A DNA stretch of 64,000 bases from Paenibacillus agri (GCF_013359945.1 NZ_JABWCS010000221.1:434001-498000); one strand, 5' to 3'. Counted from the first letter of the stretch, positions 50,371-58,728 are shown. Numbers and translations: made by a program. Notes: a model not told the origin generated them from the sequence alone.

Positions 50371-50967
50371 ATGTTTGAAAAATATAAGAAATCTAAAAAA
50401 GCTGTACTGGAAACAACGCTCAGGCTTCTCAGCAAGCATGATCTACAGGCGACCTCCATGTCCTTGATCTCCAGTGAATCTGGAGTTTCGATGGGGAGCA
50501 TTTACAACAGCTTTTCGGGAAAAGAAGAGATTATCAACGAGCTGTACACCAGTATCGTGGAATACCAGACGGAATATGTGCTTCAAGGCTTCAATGACAG
50601 CGCGGATCTTTTCGAACGTTTCCAGAGAACTTGGCAACGGGTCGTCCAGTCTAGTGTCGACAATCCCGAGGCGTTTCAGTTCATGGAGCAGTATTCGCTA
50701 TCGTCGTATATTTATGATGAATCCAAGAAATTTGCTTATGAGAAGAACTGGTGCGGCCCATTGGCTGTGATGTATGCCGATGCTATGGAGCAACAAATCT
50801 TCAAGCAGAGCGATGCCCGGTTGATGGTTCAGATGCATTGGGGGACGTTTGTATTTTTGGTAAAAGGGCACTTGCAAGGCAACCTGAAGCTTACGTCTGA
50901 AGTGTTGGAAATGGCGGTTTCTTCGAGCTGGAACTCTGTAAGTACAGTGAAGGCTTTCTTGCCGTAG
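50371..50967 (+). CDS. TetR-family transcriptional repressor
   Basis: A 198-residue repressor. The HTH reads KAVLETTLRLLSKHDLQATSMSLISSESGVSMGSIYNSFSGKEEIINEL. The C-terminal ligand-binding domain is helical and aromatic-rich, with MEQYSLSSYIYDES. GGGGGA at 50356-50361 fits the ATG at 50371 better than the longer frame from 50353. Operators in its own promoter and near the SDR gene indicate autoregulation plus control of that oxidoreductase. Its stop lies within its own terminator. Confidence 0.9.
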   Translation: MFEKYKKSKKAVLETTLRLLSKHDLQATSMSLISSESGVSMGSIYNSFSGKEEIINELYTSIVEYQTEYVLQGFNDSADLFERFQRTWQRVVQSSVDNPEAFQFMEQYSLSSYIYDESKKFAYEKNWCGPLAVMYADAMEQQIFKQSDARLMVQMHWGTFVFLVKGHLQGNLKLTSEVLEMAVSSSWNSVSTVKAFLP

Positions 50968-50983
50968 ATTACGGCAGTTTTTC
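50960..50983 (+). terminator. Rho-independent terminator overlapping the TetR stop codon
   Basis: TGCCGTA / TACGGCA with a 3-nt loop and GTTTTT. The TAG stop of the repressor gene is inside it. Confidence 0.85.
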
Positions 50984-50992
50984 GGAGTAATT

Positions 50993-51008
50993 AGAATGAA
51001 TGCTCACT
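50993..51008 (+). promoter_or_regulatory. Second TetR-type operator, between repressor and SDR genes
   Basis: AGAATGAATGCTCACT matches the complement of the site at 51097-51114 (AGAATGAACGTTCACT) at 14 of 16 positions. Confidence 0.6.
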
Positions 51009-51065
51009 ACAGATTGGAGTGATTCAATCGCTATTTCTTGGGCATAATATCCAAGGTCCCCCCGC

Positions 51066-51114
51066 TTGACAAGAAACAGAGAAGCGCATAATATCTAGAG
51101 TGAACGTTCATTCT
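51066..51114 (+). promoter_or_regulatory. Promoter and TetR-type operator of the SDR gene
   Basis: TTGACA at 51066-51071, 17 nt, TAATAT at 51089-51094, and the palindrome AGAGTGAACGTTCATTCT at 51097-51114 on the start point. A strong promoter under direct repression. Confidence 0.75.
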
Positions 51115-51150
51115 AATTTTTAATATCAAACCATCGAGGGAGAGATTCAG

Positions 51151-51972
51151 ATGTCAAAGACCATTTTTATCACCGGAACAAGCAGTGGTTTGGGAAAATT
51201 AACAGCGATTCATTTTGCGAAACTGGGCTGGAATGTGGCAGCAACGATGCGTTCCCCAGAGAAAGAGACCGAGCTGACGACTTACAGCAACATTAAAATA
51301 TTCAAGCTGGATGTAACAGATGTGGAGCAAGTGCGTAGCGCAGTACAGGAGGCAACCGAAGCTTTTGGGAAAATCGATGTCGTTGTCAATAACGCGGGAA
51401 TGGGGGCTTACGGTGCACTGGAGCTTGCAGAAGAAGAAACCATCGACTGGCAATTCGCCGTGAATGTCCGGGGTCCGATCAATGTCATTCGCGGATTCCT
51501 TCCGCATTTTCGGGGAAATGGGGGTGGCAAGTTCATTAACATCAGTTCGCTCATGGGTGTGACCACGGCTGTGCCCATCGGATCGCTGTACAACATGTCT
51601 AAGTTTGCTTTGGAGGGGCTGACAGAAGGATTGTACTATGAATTGAAGCCGCTCAACATTGGGCTGCATTTGATCGAACAAGGCGGTTCGGCAGGCAATA
51701 ATTTCTTGAACAACATCATTTGGAGTCAAAGTGAAGACATTCGAGCTTATGATGACATTATCGCTAAGGTAAAAGAAAGCTTCGAGCGCTCGGCCGAAAG
51801 TCCATCCGATGATCCGCAAGAAATCGTAAACGCAATTGCCAAGCTGGCGACAGGCGAAAGTAACCAGTTCCGCACACTTGTCGGTAAGTCCACCGAAGAT
51901 CTGGTAGCCTTCAGAAAGTCTGTTCCGATCGAGCAGTTCTTGGAAACAGTGGCATCCAACTATAACTTGTAA
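51151..51972 (+). CDS. Short-chain dehydrogenase/reductase
   Basis: A 273-residue NAD(P)-dependent oxidoreductase of the classical SDR type. Cofactor motif TGTSSGLGK (residues about 8-16), structural NNAGMGAYG, catalytic Ser in INISSLMG and the YNMSK catalytic Tyr-Lys pair. GAGGGAGAG precedes the ATG. It stands behind a TetR-controlled promoter, suggesting response to a reactive or toxic carbonyl compound (inference). Confidence 0.92.
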   Translation: MSKTIFITGTSSGLGKLTAIHFAKLGWNVAATMRSPEKETELTTYSNIKIFKLDVTDVEQVRSAVQEATEAFGKIDVVVNNAGMGAYGALELAEEETIDWQFAVNVRGPINVIRGFLPHFRGNGGGKFINISSLMGVTTAVPIGSLYNMSKFALEGLTEGLYYELKPLNIGLHLIEQGGSAGNNFLNNIIWSQSEDIRAYDDIIAKVKESFERSAESPSDDPQEIVNAIAKLATGESNQFRTLVGKSTEDLVAFRKSVPIEQFLETVASNYNL

Positions 51973-51987
51973 TCCACGGAAAGATTA

Positions 51988-52028
51988 ATGCACCGTCATT
52001 TAGCTGAGAGGCTGTGGCGGTGTATTTT
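51988..52028 (+). terminator. Probable Rho-independent terminator
   Basis: ATGCACCGTCA pairs imperfectly with TGGCGGTGTAT, followed by TTTTG, just after the SDR gene. Confidence 0.5.
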
Positions 52029-52147
52029 GTGTGATTGCCCTATATATAATTCCTATTAAGGATATAGCTCTTATATATTTCCATAATTAACCTCGTGTCT
52101 ATAGAATGAAATTGTCAGCATTATTTAAGAGAAGAGGCGGAGATTAT

Positions 52148-52822
52148 ATGAACGATTTGCTTAAATCACAATTCGATGCGGTAGCTCAAAGTTATGATCT
52201 GCAGCGGCGTCAATTGATTCCCTGCTTTGATGATTTCTATGGTGCAGCAGTTTCTTGGATGAACACGGAGATAGACACGCCACGAATACTGGATCTGGGA
52301 GCAGGAAAGGGACTATTCTCTTCATTTGCGAAACAGCGCTACCCGAACGCTAAGTTGACCTTGGTGGATACAAGCGAAGAGATGCTTAAGGTGGCTCGTC
52401 AAAGATTCGGAAATGATCCGAATGTTCAGTACATAGCAGCCGATTACTGTAATTATCCGTTCACGGAGCAATATGATATTATCCTCTCTTCCTTGTCCAT
52501 TCACCATTTGACTCACCCTGATAAAAGCACTCTTTTTCAAAAGATATTCAATCACCTCACGAGTGGCGGTATCTTCATCAATGCAGATCAGGCAGCGGGT
52601 TCATCCTCTTACTTCGATAATCGGTATAAAGAACAGTGGGAAGAGGACGTGCTCAAGTCGGGGTTAGCAGAACAAGCCATTGAAGCTTCCATCTTACGCA
52701 GAAAGCAAGATATCAACGCTACCGTAGAAGATCAACTTAAATGGCTGCGTGCTGCCGGTTTTGCAGAGGTGAATGTTGTATATAGCTATAACGAGTTTAC
52801 GGTATTTTTCAACTTGAAGTAA
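52148..52822 (+). CDS. Class I SAM-dependent methyltransferase
   Basis: A 224-residue methyltransferase. Motif I is ILDLGAGKGLFSSF, motif II LTLVDTSEEML, motif IV DIILSSLSIHHLT and motif VI GGIFINADQ. The pattern is that of small ubiquinone-type or YrrT-like enzymes that methylate small molecules. AGAGGCGGAG before the ATG at 52148 overrides the longer frame from 52106. It is monocistronic, convergent with the GH43 gene. Acceptor unknown. Confidence 0.9.
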   Translation: MNDLLKSQFDAVAQSYDLQRRQLIPCFDDFYGAAVSWMNTEIDTPRILDLGAGKGLFSSFAKQRYPNAKLTLVDTSEEMLKVARQRFGNDPNVQYIAADYCNYPFTEQYDIILSSLSIHHLTHPDKSTLFQKIFNHLTSGGIFINADQAAGSSSYFDNRYKEQWEEDVLKSGLAEQAIEASILRRKQDINATVEDQLKWLRAAGFAEVNVVYSYNEFTVFFNLK

Positions 52823-52936
52823 TTGAATTTAACTGTGAAGAAGCACAAGAGAACTGCAAAAGGCTCTCCATTAGCAACCTGTCGCAGTCCCCGAAATAAC
52901 GTCGGATGTGGCTTTTCTAGCTCTATCTTAAGGAAT

Positions 52937-54370
52937 TTACGGAATCCGCGACACGATCACACGAGAGACGTTAGCGCCGCCCATGCCACCGCTCAGCTTA
53001 ATTACGTTGTTCGTACCTGGTTGCAGATCGATCAGCCGGTTCGACCGGCCGGTGTAATTGCCCCAGCCTCCTGTACCCGGAAGAGAGAGGAAGTAACCAT
53101 CTCCAGCCGTATCCCCGCTGCTGTCTACCTTAAAGGCCGCACCGCTATCACCGGAAGCATAAAGCACGGTAAGCAATGCCTTGCCGCCGTTCGTGCCCCC
53201 ATTGATGCCAGACAACTGGAGGTAGGAACCGCTGATATGCATATTTTCAACACTGTTACCGGATAGAACAGCCCCGCCCCCGACGGTGACGTTGCTGCTG
53301 GTTACCGGATATTCGGACTTCTGAGTGTATTGATCAAAATTTTCGTTAATTAAGTCATAATACTTTACTTCCGTAGCATTGGAACGTGGCCCGACAGCTG
53401 GAACACCTTCGGTCGTTTGTACAACCTTTTGGATGGTTCCATCTGGGTTGAAGAATAACTGATCTACACAGACAGAACGGAGCGTGCCGTTTGAGGAGAT
53501 TTTGGAGTTATGGTAGAACAGATACCAATTCCCTTTGTACTCCACGATAGAACCATGCGTTGTTTCACTGCTGGTAACCGGGTCCAGCATCACGCCGCGA
53601 TTGATCCATGGTCCAAGCGGACTGCTGCTGGTAGCATACCGCATCTTGTTGGCACCGGGATTGTTGTCGGAGTACATTAAGTAATAGATACCGTTCCGTT
53701 TGAAGACCCATGAAGCCTCATGGAAGTCTTGCAGCTCGGAGAATTGCTTGACCGGGCCGTCGATCGATACCATATCGGCTCCCAGCTTGACGCCATAGCT
53801 TGTCCCACCGCCCCCGGCATAAAGGTAGTAACTGCCATCGTCATCACGGAACACCGCAGGATCGATCAGATTGCTGCCGGGAAGTCCCTGAATATAGCCT
53901 TGGACGGTAAAATCTGCGGCCGGTTTATCACTGGTTGCTACACCGATTTTCCAGGAATTGTTCCAATTCGTGTCACTGGGATGAGGGAAGTAGAAGTAGT
54001 AAGTTCCGTCTTTGTAAGCCGCATCAGGCGCCCACATAAAACCGCCCTCCGGACGTCCCCATGGCACATCATCAGAACGCAAAATCTCTCCTTCATCCAC
54101 CCAATCCACCATGTTGTCTGATGAGAAGACGTGATATTTATCCATTAAGTCGCTGCCCCTGGAAGGGAAAATATCATGTGAAGCGTATACATAAATTCGT
54201 CCGTCATTCCACACATGCGCTGAGGGATCAGCGGTAAAGATACTAGTGAAAATAGGATTTCCAGATTTGGTGATCTCCTCAGCCGAGGCGGAAGAAGAGG
54301 CGCTGAACGCAGGCAAAACGGACAACAGCATGGTTCCTGTCAAAAGCAGACGCAAAAATTTTTTTCTCAT
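52937..54370 (-). CDS. Secreted GH43 family glycoside hydrolase with C-terminal CBM6-like domain
   Basis: A 477-residue secreted enzyme. Sec signal peptide MRKKFLRLLLTGTMLLSVLPAFSASSSASA. The five-blade propeller has the catalytic residues: Asp in FTADPSAHVWNDG, the pKa-tuning Asp in NLIDPAVFRDDDG and the acid Glu in FHEASWVFKRNG. The last 130 residues (GNSVENMHISGSYLQL ... NRLIDLQPGTNNVIKL) are a CBM6-like carbohydrate-binding module. Members with this layout act on arabinoxylan or arabinan. GGAGGTAA precedes the ATG. A cre-like site and an inverted repeat lie upstream. Confidence 0.88.
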   Translation of the reverse strand: MRKKFLRLLLTGTMLLSVLPAFSASSSASAEEITKSGNPIFTSIFTADPSAHVWNDGRIYVYASHDIFPSRGSDLMDKYHVFSSDNMVDWVDEGEILRSDDVPWGRPEGGFMWAPDAAYKDGTYYFYFPHPSDTNWNNSWKIGVATSDKPAADFTVQGYIQGLPGSNLIDPAVFRDDDGSYYLYAGGGGTSYGVKLGADMVSIDGPVKQFSELQDFHEASWVFKRNGIYYLMYSDNNPGANKMRYATSSSPLGPWINRGVMLDPVTSSETTHGSIVEYKGNWYLFYHNSKISSNGTLRSVCVDQLFFNPDGTIQKVVQTTEGVPAVGPRSNATEVKYYDLINENFDQYTQKSEYPVTSSNVTVGGGAVLSGNSVENMHISGSYLQLSGINGGTNGGKALLTVLYASGDSGAAFKVDSSGDTAGDGYFLSLPGTGGWGNYTGRSNRLIDLQPGTNNVIKLSGGMGGANVSRVIVSRIP

Positions 54371-54506
54371 AAGTGTTACCTCCTCGTTACATGTATTGGT
54401 AATACATTCCCGATCTGCAGATTCGAATTTCTACTCTAAGCCTGCTGGGTAACCACAAAACGATAATTTTCTAATCTCCACCCCCTTGGATTTTAACATG
54501 GGAAAT

Positions 54507-54556
54507 ACTGTAAACTATGATCCAACATCAGTTTACAGTATGTGTAAGCGCTTTTA
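54507..54556 (-). promoter_or_regulatory. Inverted repeat and cre-like site upstream of the GH43 gene
   Basis: ACTGTAAAC at 54507-54515 and GTTTACAGT at 54531-54539 are a perfect 9-bp inverted repeat, and TGTAAGCGCTTTTA at 54543-54556 resembles a CcpA cre site. Both are about 140-185 bp before the GH43 start, indicating specific control plus catabolite repression. Confidence 0.55.
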
Positions 54557-54589
54557 TAATGAGAGGATCTTAAACTAATGCTGTCATTC

Positions 54590-55144
54590 TTAGCTTGATG
54601 GATGATTATTGAATCTGAATATTAATTTATGTCCATCCCAAGTATTCCCATGATATTCCACGTAATTCCCTAGGGTATAATTCGAAACCGTTCTTCTCCA
54701 AAATTTGTGTCCAACTATGTTCCGCTCAGATGGATTGGTAAAAAGCTCCCACTGACCTTTGAAATGGTCAAACACTTGAACTGCGGCATGCTCGGCAATA
54801 CCGTTTCCTCGGAAGGGTTGCATCAAGAAGAAGTCGTTTACAAAATAGTCCGTTCCTTCAGAACAGTGAGGAGGAGTAGCAATAAGCGCAAATCCAGCGG
54901 GGATATTATCGACTTTCATTAAAAAAGGATACAGGCATCCCGGTTTTTCCCACCAGATGTTCTGGACATCGTATTGATCCATTAATGTTCTGAACTCCAG
55001 ACCATCTTCAAAGATCCCATGTATATTAGGGATGTGACCCTCAGTTAGACCATAATGTCCTGAAAGGTCGTATAAGTAGAGAGGATATAGATTTTTAATA
55101 ATGTATGCTTCGTCGTGACTAGTCAGGGTAACTTCTAATTTCAT
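54590..55144 (-). CDS. GNAT family N-acetyltransferase
   Basis: A 184-residue acetyltransferase. Central motif NDFFLMQPFRGNGIAEHAAVQVFDHF is the acetyl-CoA loop, and NIVGHKFWRRTVSNY is the conserved C-terminal core. GAGG is near two adjacent ATGs (55147 and 55144); the second gives MKLEVTLTSHDE. The family acetylates amino groups of small molecules or proteins. It is divergent from the BlaI cluster and preceded by a trivial tandem repeat, GTAGGA three times, at 55162-55181. Confidence 0.82.
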   Translation of the reverse strand: MKLEVTLTSHDEAYIIKNLYPLYLYDLSGHYGLTEGHIPNIHGIFEDGLEFRTLMDQYDVQNIWWEKPGCLYPFLMKVDNIPAGFALIATPPHCSEGTDYFVNDFFLMQPFRGNGIAEHAAVQVFDHFKGQWELFTNPSERNIVGHKFWRRTVSNYTLGNYVEYHGNTWDGHKLIFRFNNHPSS

Positions 55145-55274
55145 CATAAGACCTCTTTCTTGTAGGAGTAGGAGTAGGAGTAAATCGTTAATGTGCTCAC
55201 CCCATTTTAAAATAGTAATGCAGATTGGTATGGGTACATTTTCGATATAGCTGATCTTTATACACGAAACTATC

Positions 55275-55489
55275 TATAAAAGATGAACAAAAGAATGTAG
55301 AAAAAGAGAGAAGGAGTGAAGGGGGAAGTTTGGAACTGTAGGAGCGAAGCGCTCGTCTTTGTCTCCGGATTTTATCCGCGAATAGCGATATAAACCAAAA
55401 AAATCTGGAGACAACAACGACCGGAAGTCCAAACATTCCACCGTAATGACGACCGAGCCTTACGTTTCGGATCATAAGTTCATCTTATC
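55275..55489 (+). repeat. MITE-like element, copy C
   Basis: Begins TATAAAAGATGAACAAAAG and ends GTTCATCTTAT, whose complement is ATAAGATGAAC. Inner landmarks shared with copy D: GGGGGAAGTTTGGAACTG, AGGAGCGAAGCG, CCGGAAGTCCAAACATTCC and GACGACCGAGCCTTACGTT. No coding capacity. It lies just upstream of the blaI promoter. Confidence 0.8.
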
Positions 55490-55518
55490 TAGCCATATAA
55501 TGATTAACTACGTGCAGA

Positions 55519-55556
55519 TTGACAACAGGAGGATACTATACTACAATCCGTAGTAT
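55519..55556 (+). promoter_or_regulatory. blaI-type promoter with overlapping operator
   Basis: TTGACA at 55519-55524, a 17-nt spacer and TACAAT at 55542-55547. The palindrome ATACTACAATCCGTAGTAT at 55538-55556 covers the -10 box. The half-site (ACTAC / GTAGT) recurs before lgt at 56823. Confidence 0.75.
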
Positions 55557-55573
55557 GATGGAGCGTGATGGTC

Positions 55574-56005
55574 ATGAAGATTAAGAAAATGAATGTCGGC
55601 GGTGAGGGGCTGAATCGTTTTTTTGGGCCGCTCGAAGCTAAAATTATGGACATCCTCTGGTCCTCTGAGGGTCTCAAGATTAAGGAAGTGCAGTCGATCC
55701 TGAATCAGGAAAGCCCCATTTCGGTGAACGCTGTGATGACGGTGATGAACCGTTTGGAGAGTAAAGGGCATCTGAAGAAAGTGCTGGTCGGAACAGGTAG
55801 AACCCAAGCGGCACAGTTCAGTACTGTACAGTCGAGAGAACAGTTTGTATCCGAACAGACGAAAGCTGTATCGCATGGGCTAATCAAAGAATACGGCAGT
55901 CTTGTCGTAAGCCACATGATTGATGCGCTGGACGAGGTAGATCCTGAGACTATCGCTAAGCTGGAACGCAAATTGGGTGAGATCAAACGAGGGAAAAAAG
56001 AATGA
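55574..56005 (+). CDS. BlaI/MecI-family transcriptional repressor
   Basis: A 143-residue winged-helix repressor. GPLEAKIMDILWSSEGLKIKEVQSIL is the family's start, then VNAVMTVMNRLESKGHLKKV is the recognition helix and wing, and a helical C-terminal dimerisation region follows. BlaI/MecI repressors are cleaved or released by a membrane protease partner, here the next gene. Alternative starts at 55565 and 55568 exist; GGAG at 55560-55563 fits 55574. It should bind the palindromes at 55538 and 56823. Confidence 0.88.
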   Translation: MKIKKMNVGGEGLNRFFGPLEAKIMDILWSSEGLKIKEVQSILNQESPISVNAVMTVMNRLESKGHLKKVLVGTGRTQAAQFSTVQSREQFVSEQTKAVSHGLIKEYGSLVVSHMIDALDEVDPETIAKLERKLGEIKRGKKE

Positions 56006-56799
56006 GTGCTCGGCTGAAGCTAAGATGGATGTCGGCGCTTATGCTCGTCTTCATCGCTGTGTTCAGTGTACAGATGGGAATCTTCGTTACCCGCCAAGTT
56101 GGAGAGAGTAGTCTTAAGGCATGTATCATGTTGTACTGGGCATTCGATCTAATTATTGCCTATACGCTTATCCGGGTGACGTGGCGAATCACAGCACAAG
56201 CGTATTTATCGCGAAAATGGAACAGGCTATTCGGCTCCATGAAGCACGACAAATTAACTAAGGCGCTAAATTACAAATACCGCAGCTTGGGGACGGAAAT
56301 TATAGTCGTGCAGGACGAAGCCTTTGTAGCGCTGGCGATGGGGATGCTCAAACCGAAGATTATCATCTCTACCCATGTCCTCGAACAATTCAGCGACAAG
56401 GAAGTCAAGGCTATATTGCTGCACGAGTGGCATCATTGCCGCAATCGCGATAATGTGAAGCTTTTTCTGATGACTCTGTTTACTGAGGCTTTCGGTTACT
56501 GGCCGATCATGAAGCCAATTTTTCGTTACTATGAGACGTGGACAGAACTGCTGGCTGATCGATTTGTCATGACCCGGATGGGAACCGAGCTGCATCTGGC
56601 AAAAGTTCTATTGAAGCTATCCAAGTGGGGGAAGATTCAGCCTGCTGTAGCCGTACATTTTGCAGCATCCGCTTTGAATTATCGTATGATGCAGGTTCTG
56701 GAGCCGAATGAGACGGTAAAGGTTAAGATAGCATTGCTTAGACCCTTGTTGTTCTCGATATCCATGCTGCTGTTGCTCATGTTGGGCGGGGATACGTAA
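56002..56799 (+). CDS. M56-family membrane metalloprotease (BlaR1-like, sensor-less)
   Basis: A 265-residue membrane protein. Two helices at about 10-60 come first, then the M56 protease loop with HEWHHCRNRD (HExxH zinc motif) and the third ligand in ELLADRFVM, then a last helix LLFSISMLLLLML. Length is about half of BlaR1/MecR1; the extracellular penicillin-binding sensor is absent. The start overlaps blaI by 4 nt. Such short M56 proteins cut a BlaI repressor after a cue that does not involve direct beta-lactam binding. Confidence 0.87.
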   Translation: MSARLKLRWMSALMLVFIAVFSVQMGIFVTRQVGESSLKACIMLYWAFDLIIAYTLIRVTWRITAQAYLSRKWNRLFGSMKHDKLTKALNYKYRSLGTEIIVVQDEAFVALAMGMLKPKIIISTHVLEQFSDKEVKAILLHEWHHCRNRDNVKLFLMTLFTEAFGYWPIMKPIFRYYETWTELLADRFVMTRMGTELHLAKVLLKLSKWGKIQPAVAVHFAASALNYRMMQVLEPNETVKVKIALLRPLLFSISMLLLLMLGGDT

Positions 56800-56812
56800 G
56801 TCCCCTTTTTTT
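56788..56812 (+). terminator. Rho-independent terminator over the M56 stop codon
   Basis: GGGGA / TCCCC around an 8-nt loop, then seven T. The TAA stop of the M56 gene is in the loop. Confidence 0.75.
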
Positions 56813-56822
56813 ACACTATTGT

Positions 56823-56837
56823 ACTACATATTGTAGT
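56823..56837 (+). promoter_or_regulatory. BlaI-type operator upstream of the lgt homologue
   Basis: ACTACATATTGTAGT, a palindrome with the same half-sites as the one in the blaI promoter, 24 nt before the start of the lgt homologue. Confidence 0.7.
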
Positions 56838-56860
56838 TTGATTAACAGGAGGGTATTCGA

Positions 56861-57658
56861 ATGAGAGTTGTTTTATTTACAATCGGGAATTATGAGGTTC
56901 ACTCTTATGGGGTCATTGTGGCCTTGGCTGTTTTATTGGCGCTGGGGATGGCTCATTATTTGGCTAAAGGGACCATATATCGGGAGCATATCTTCAATAT
57001 AGTGCCTTATGTGGCTGTGGGGGCGATAGTGTCTGCACGGATCTGGCATGTGTTCTTTTTCCAATGGGGGTATTACTCGCAGCATGTAATGGAGATTTTG
57101 TATATTTGGCAGGGTGGCATTGCTATTCAAGGCGCACTAATCGGTGGTTTTCTTGCTATCATCTATTATACGAAAAAGCATCGGCTATCCTTCTGGGAAT
57201 TTGCAGATTTTCTCGCCCCGGCGATTATTCTAGGCCAGTCACTCGGCAGAATTGCTTGCTTCCTTAACGGAGATGCGTATGGTTCACCGACCGGATCGGG
57301 CTTTGGTCTTGTTTATCCTCCGGGATCAATGGCATATGATGCTTATGGTTCCCAGCCGCTTTGGCCAGCAGAAATATGGGAAGGGCAGTGGGATTTGGTT
57401 GTATTCGTCATTCTAATTCTGCTGAAGAATAGAAAATGGCCAACGGGAGTGCTGTTCCTGGCTTACAATATTTTGTATTCGTTCGGGCGGTTTAACCTGG
57501 AGTGGCTGCGTGGAGATTCACCGAGGTACATGTTTAACTGGACAGCAGGTCAGTGGACCAGCTTCAGCGTGATTATGGTCAGCGTAGGCCTGATTGTTTA
57601 TCTGGTTCTGCATGACCGGAGTAAAGTGCAGCTTGCGGGTGCAGGGAAGGGAATCTGA
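56861..57658 (+). CDS. lgt: Prolipoprotein diacylglyceryl transferase homologue
   Basis: A 265-residue membrane enzyme with about seven helices that transfers diacylglycerol to the lipobox Cys of prolipoproteins. Conserved parts are GGIAIQGALIGGF, the signature GQSLGRIACFLNGDAYGSPT (LGRIGNFING-like; here ACFLNGD replaces GNFING) and FGRFNLEWLRGD. AGGAGGG precedes the ATG. The gene has its own BlaI-type operator, so it is probably a stress-induced second copy next to a housekeeping lgt elsewhere. Substitutions in the signature make its exact activity less certain. Confidence 0.87.
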   Translation: MRVVLFTIGNYEVHSYGVIVALAVLLALGMAHYLAKGTIYREHIFNIVPYVAVGAIVSARIWHVFFFQWGYYSQHVMEILYIWQGGIAIQGALIGGFLAIIYYTKKHRLSFWEFADFLAPAIILGQSLGRIACFLNGDAYGSPTGSGFGLVYPPGSMAYDAYGSQPLWPAEIWEGQWDLVVFVILILLKNRKWPTGVLFLAYNILYSFGRFNLEWLRGDSPRYMFNWTAGQWTSFSVIMVSVGLIVYLVLHDRSKVQLAGAGKGI

Positions 57659-57672
57659 TTCATAATGATGAA

Positions 57673-57708
57673 AAAACGAGCGCTAGATTAATTCTAGTGG
57701 CTCGTTTT
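57673..57708 (+). terminator. Rho-independent terminator, bidirectional
   Basis: AAAACGAG / CTCGTTTT with inner CGCTAGA / TCTAGTGG, between the convergent lgt and hydrolase genes. Confidence 0.85.
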
Positions 57709-57738
57709 AATGATCTTTTTAAGGACGCTGTTTTATAA

Positions 57739-58728
57739 CTACTTCATTTCAGTCATGAACGCTCGGAAGTTCTCAGCAATCGCCTTGGACTGGGTGTGGT
57801 GTAAATAATGGTCTCCTTCAAGCTTCACCAGTTTCCCGTGTTCAGATTGTTTAATTTGCTCTTCGTGCAGCGGAATCCAATCTTTCACTCCTGTGTTATT
57901 AGCGGCTACAAAGAGAATCAAAGGCAGATTTGGCGGGAAGCTTAACTTGCGGGCACCCACGAAATTGTCATAAAGATTCTTCAATTCATTCAAGGTTGTG
58001 TCTTCGTTGCTATTTCGGTTCGAAAGCATTTTTAATAGTTCTCTAGTATGTTCATCATAGCCTAGAGAAGCATAAGGGTCGCTGCCCACCTTCAGTATCA
58101 ATCGGAGCAGACCAGACTTATTAAGAAATTTAAATCCTTGTATTGGTAATTTAGTGTCCATTCCGCCTTGTGTAGGTACACTGGTATCGATTCCGGCAAA
58201 GGCAGTGACTTCATTAGGATATTTGTTGACATAATCCAAACCGTATATGCCTGTGATGGAGTGCCCCATCAGAATGAAACGGTTAATGCCGAGCTGCTGC
58301 AAAGCTTCATGAATTTCACTCACAATATTATCTGTAGTGCGTTCCTTATCGGTCGGGTCACTCAATCCATAACCAAAAGGCTCTACAGCGACTACTTTAT
58401 AGTGTGGAGAGAGTTCAGCGATCAGCGGCTTGAAATCTAAAGCTGGACCTGCAGTTCCATAGCCGGGAAGGAGCACGATGGTTTCTTCGCCTGATCCCTC
58501 AATATATACGTTCATTTTTTTGCCGTCTACAGGTACTAGTTGGCCATAAGCGTTTTCTAACTTCTTTTCCTCCGCTTTGCTACTAATCTTATCAGCAATA
58601 AAAGTAATTGCTAGAAAAAGTATGACGGCTGCAATAATTCCGCCAATTACTATAAGAGAGATTTTCCCTATTTTTTTGGCTATCGATCCATTCCTCGTTT
58701 TTACTACATCTGTCTGTGTCACAGTCAT
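57739..58728 (-). CDS. Membrane-anchored alpha/beta hydrolase, paralogue 3
   Basis: A 329-residue paralogue of the two hydrolases near 46-48 kb. Single helix ISLIVIGGIIAAVILFLAITFIA, then the outside hydrolase domain: IVLLPGYGTAGPALDF, nucleophile in ILMGHSITGIYGLDYV, His in EGDHYLHHTQ. The shared segment YGQLVPVDGKKMNV and the FGYGLSD loop show recent common origin. AGGAGAAG is close before the ATG. No partner genes; substrate unknown. Confidence 0.86.
   Translation of the reverse strand: MTVTQTDVVKTRNGSIAKKIGKISLIVIGGIIAAVILFLAITFIADKISSKAEEKKLENAYGQLVPVDGKKMNVYIEGSGEETIVLLPGYGTAGPALDFKPLIAELSPHYKVVAVEPFGYGLSDPTDKERTTDNIVSEIHEALQQLGINRFILMGHSITGIYGLDYVNKYPNEVTAFAGIDTSVPTQGGMDTKLPIQGFKFLNKSGLLRLILKVGSDPYASLGYDEHTRELLKMLSNRNSNEDTTLNELKNLYDNFVGARKLSFPPNLPLILFVAANNTGVKDWIPLHEEQIKQSEHGKLVKLEGDHYLHHTQSKAIAENFRAFMTEMK

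Noticed and set aside
55162-55181. GTAGGA tandem repeat
   Set aside because: Three copies of a hexamer near a ribosome site; too short to be meaningful.
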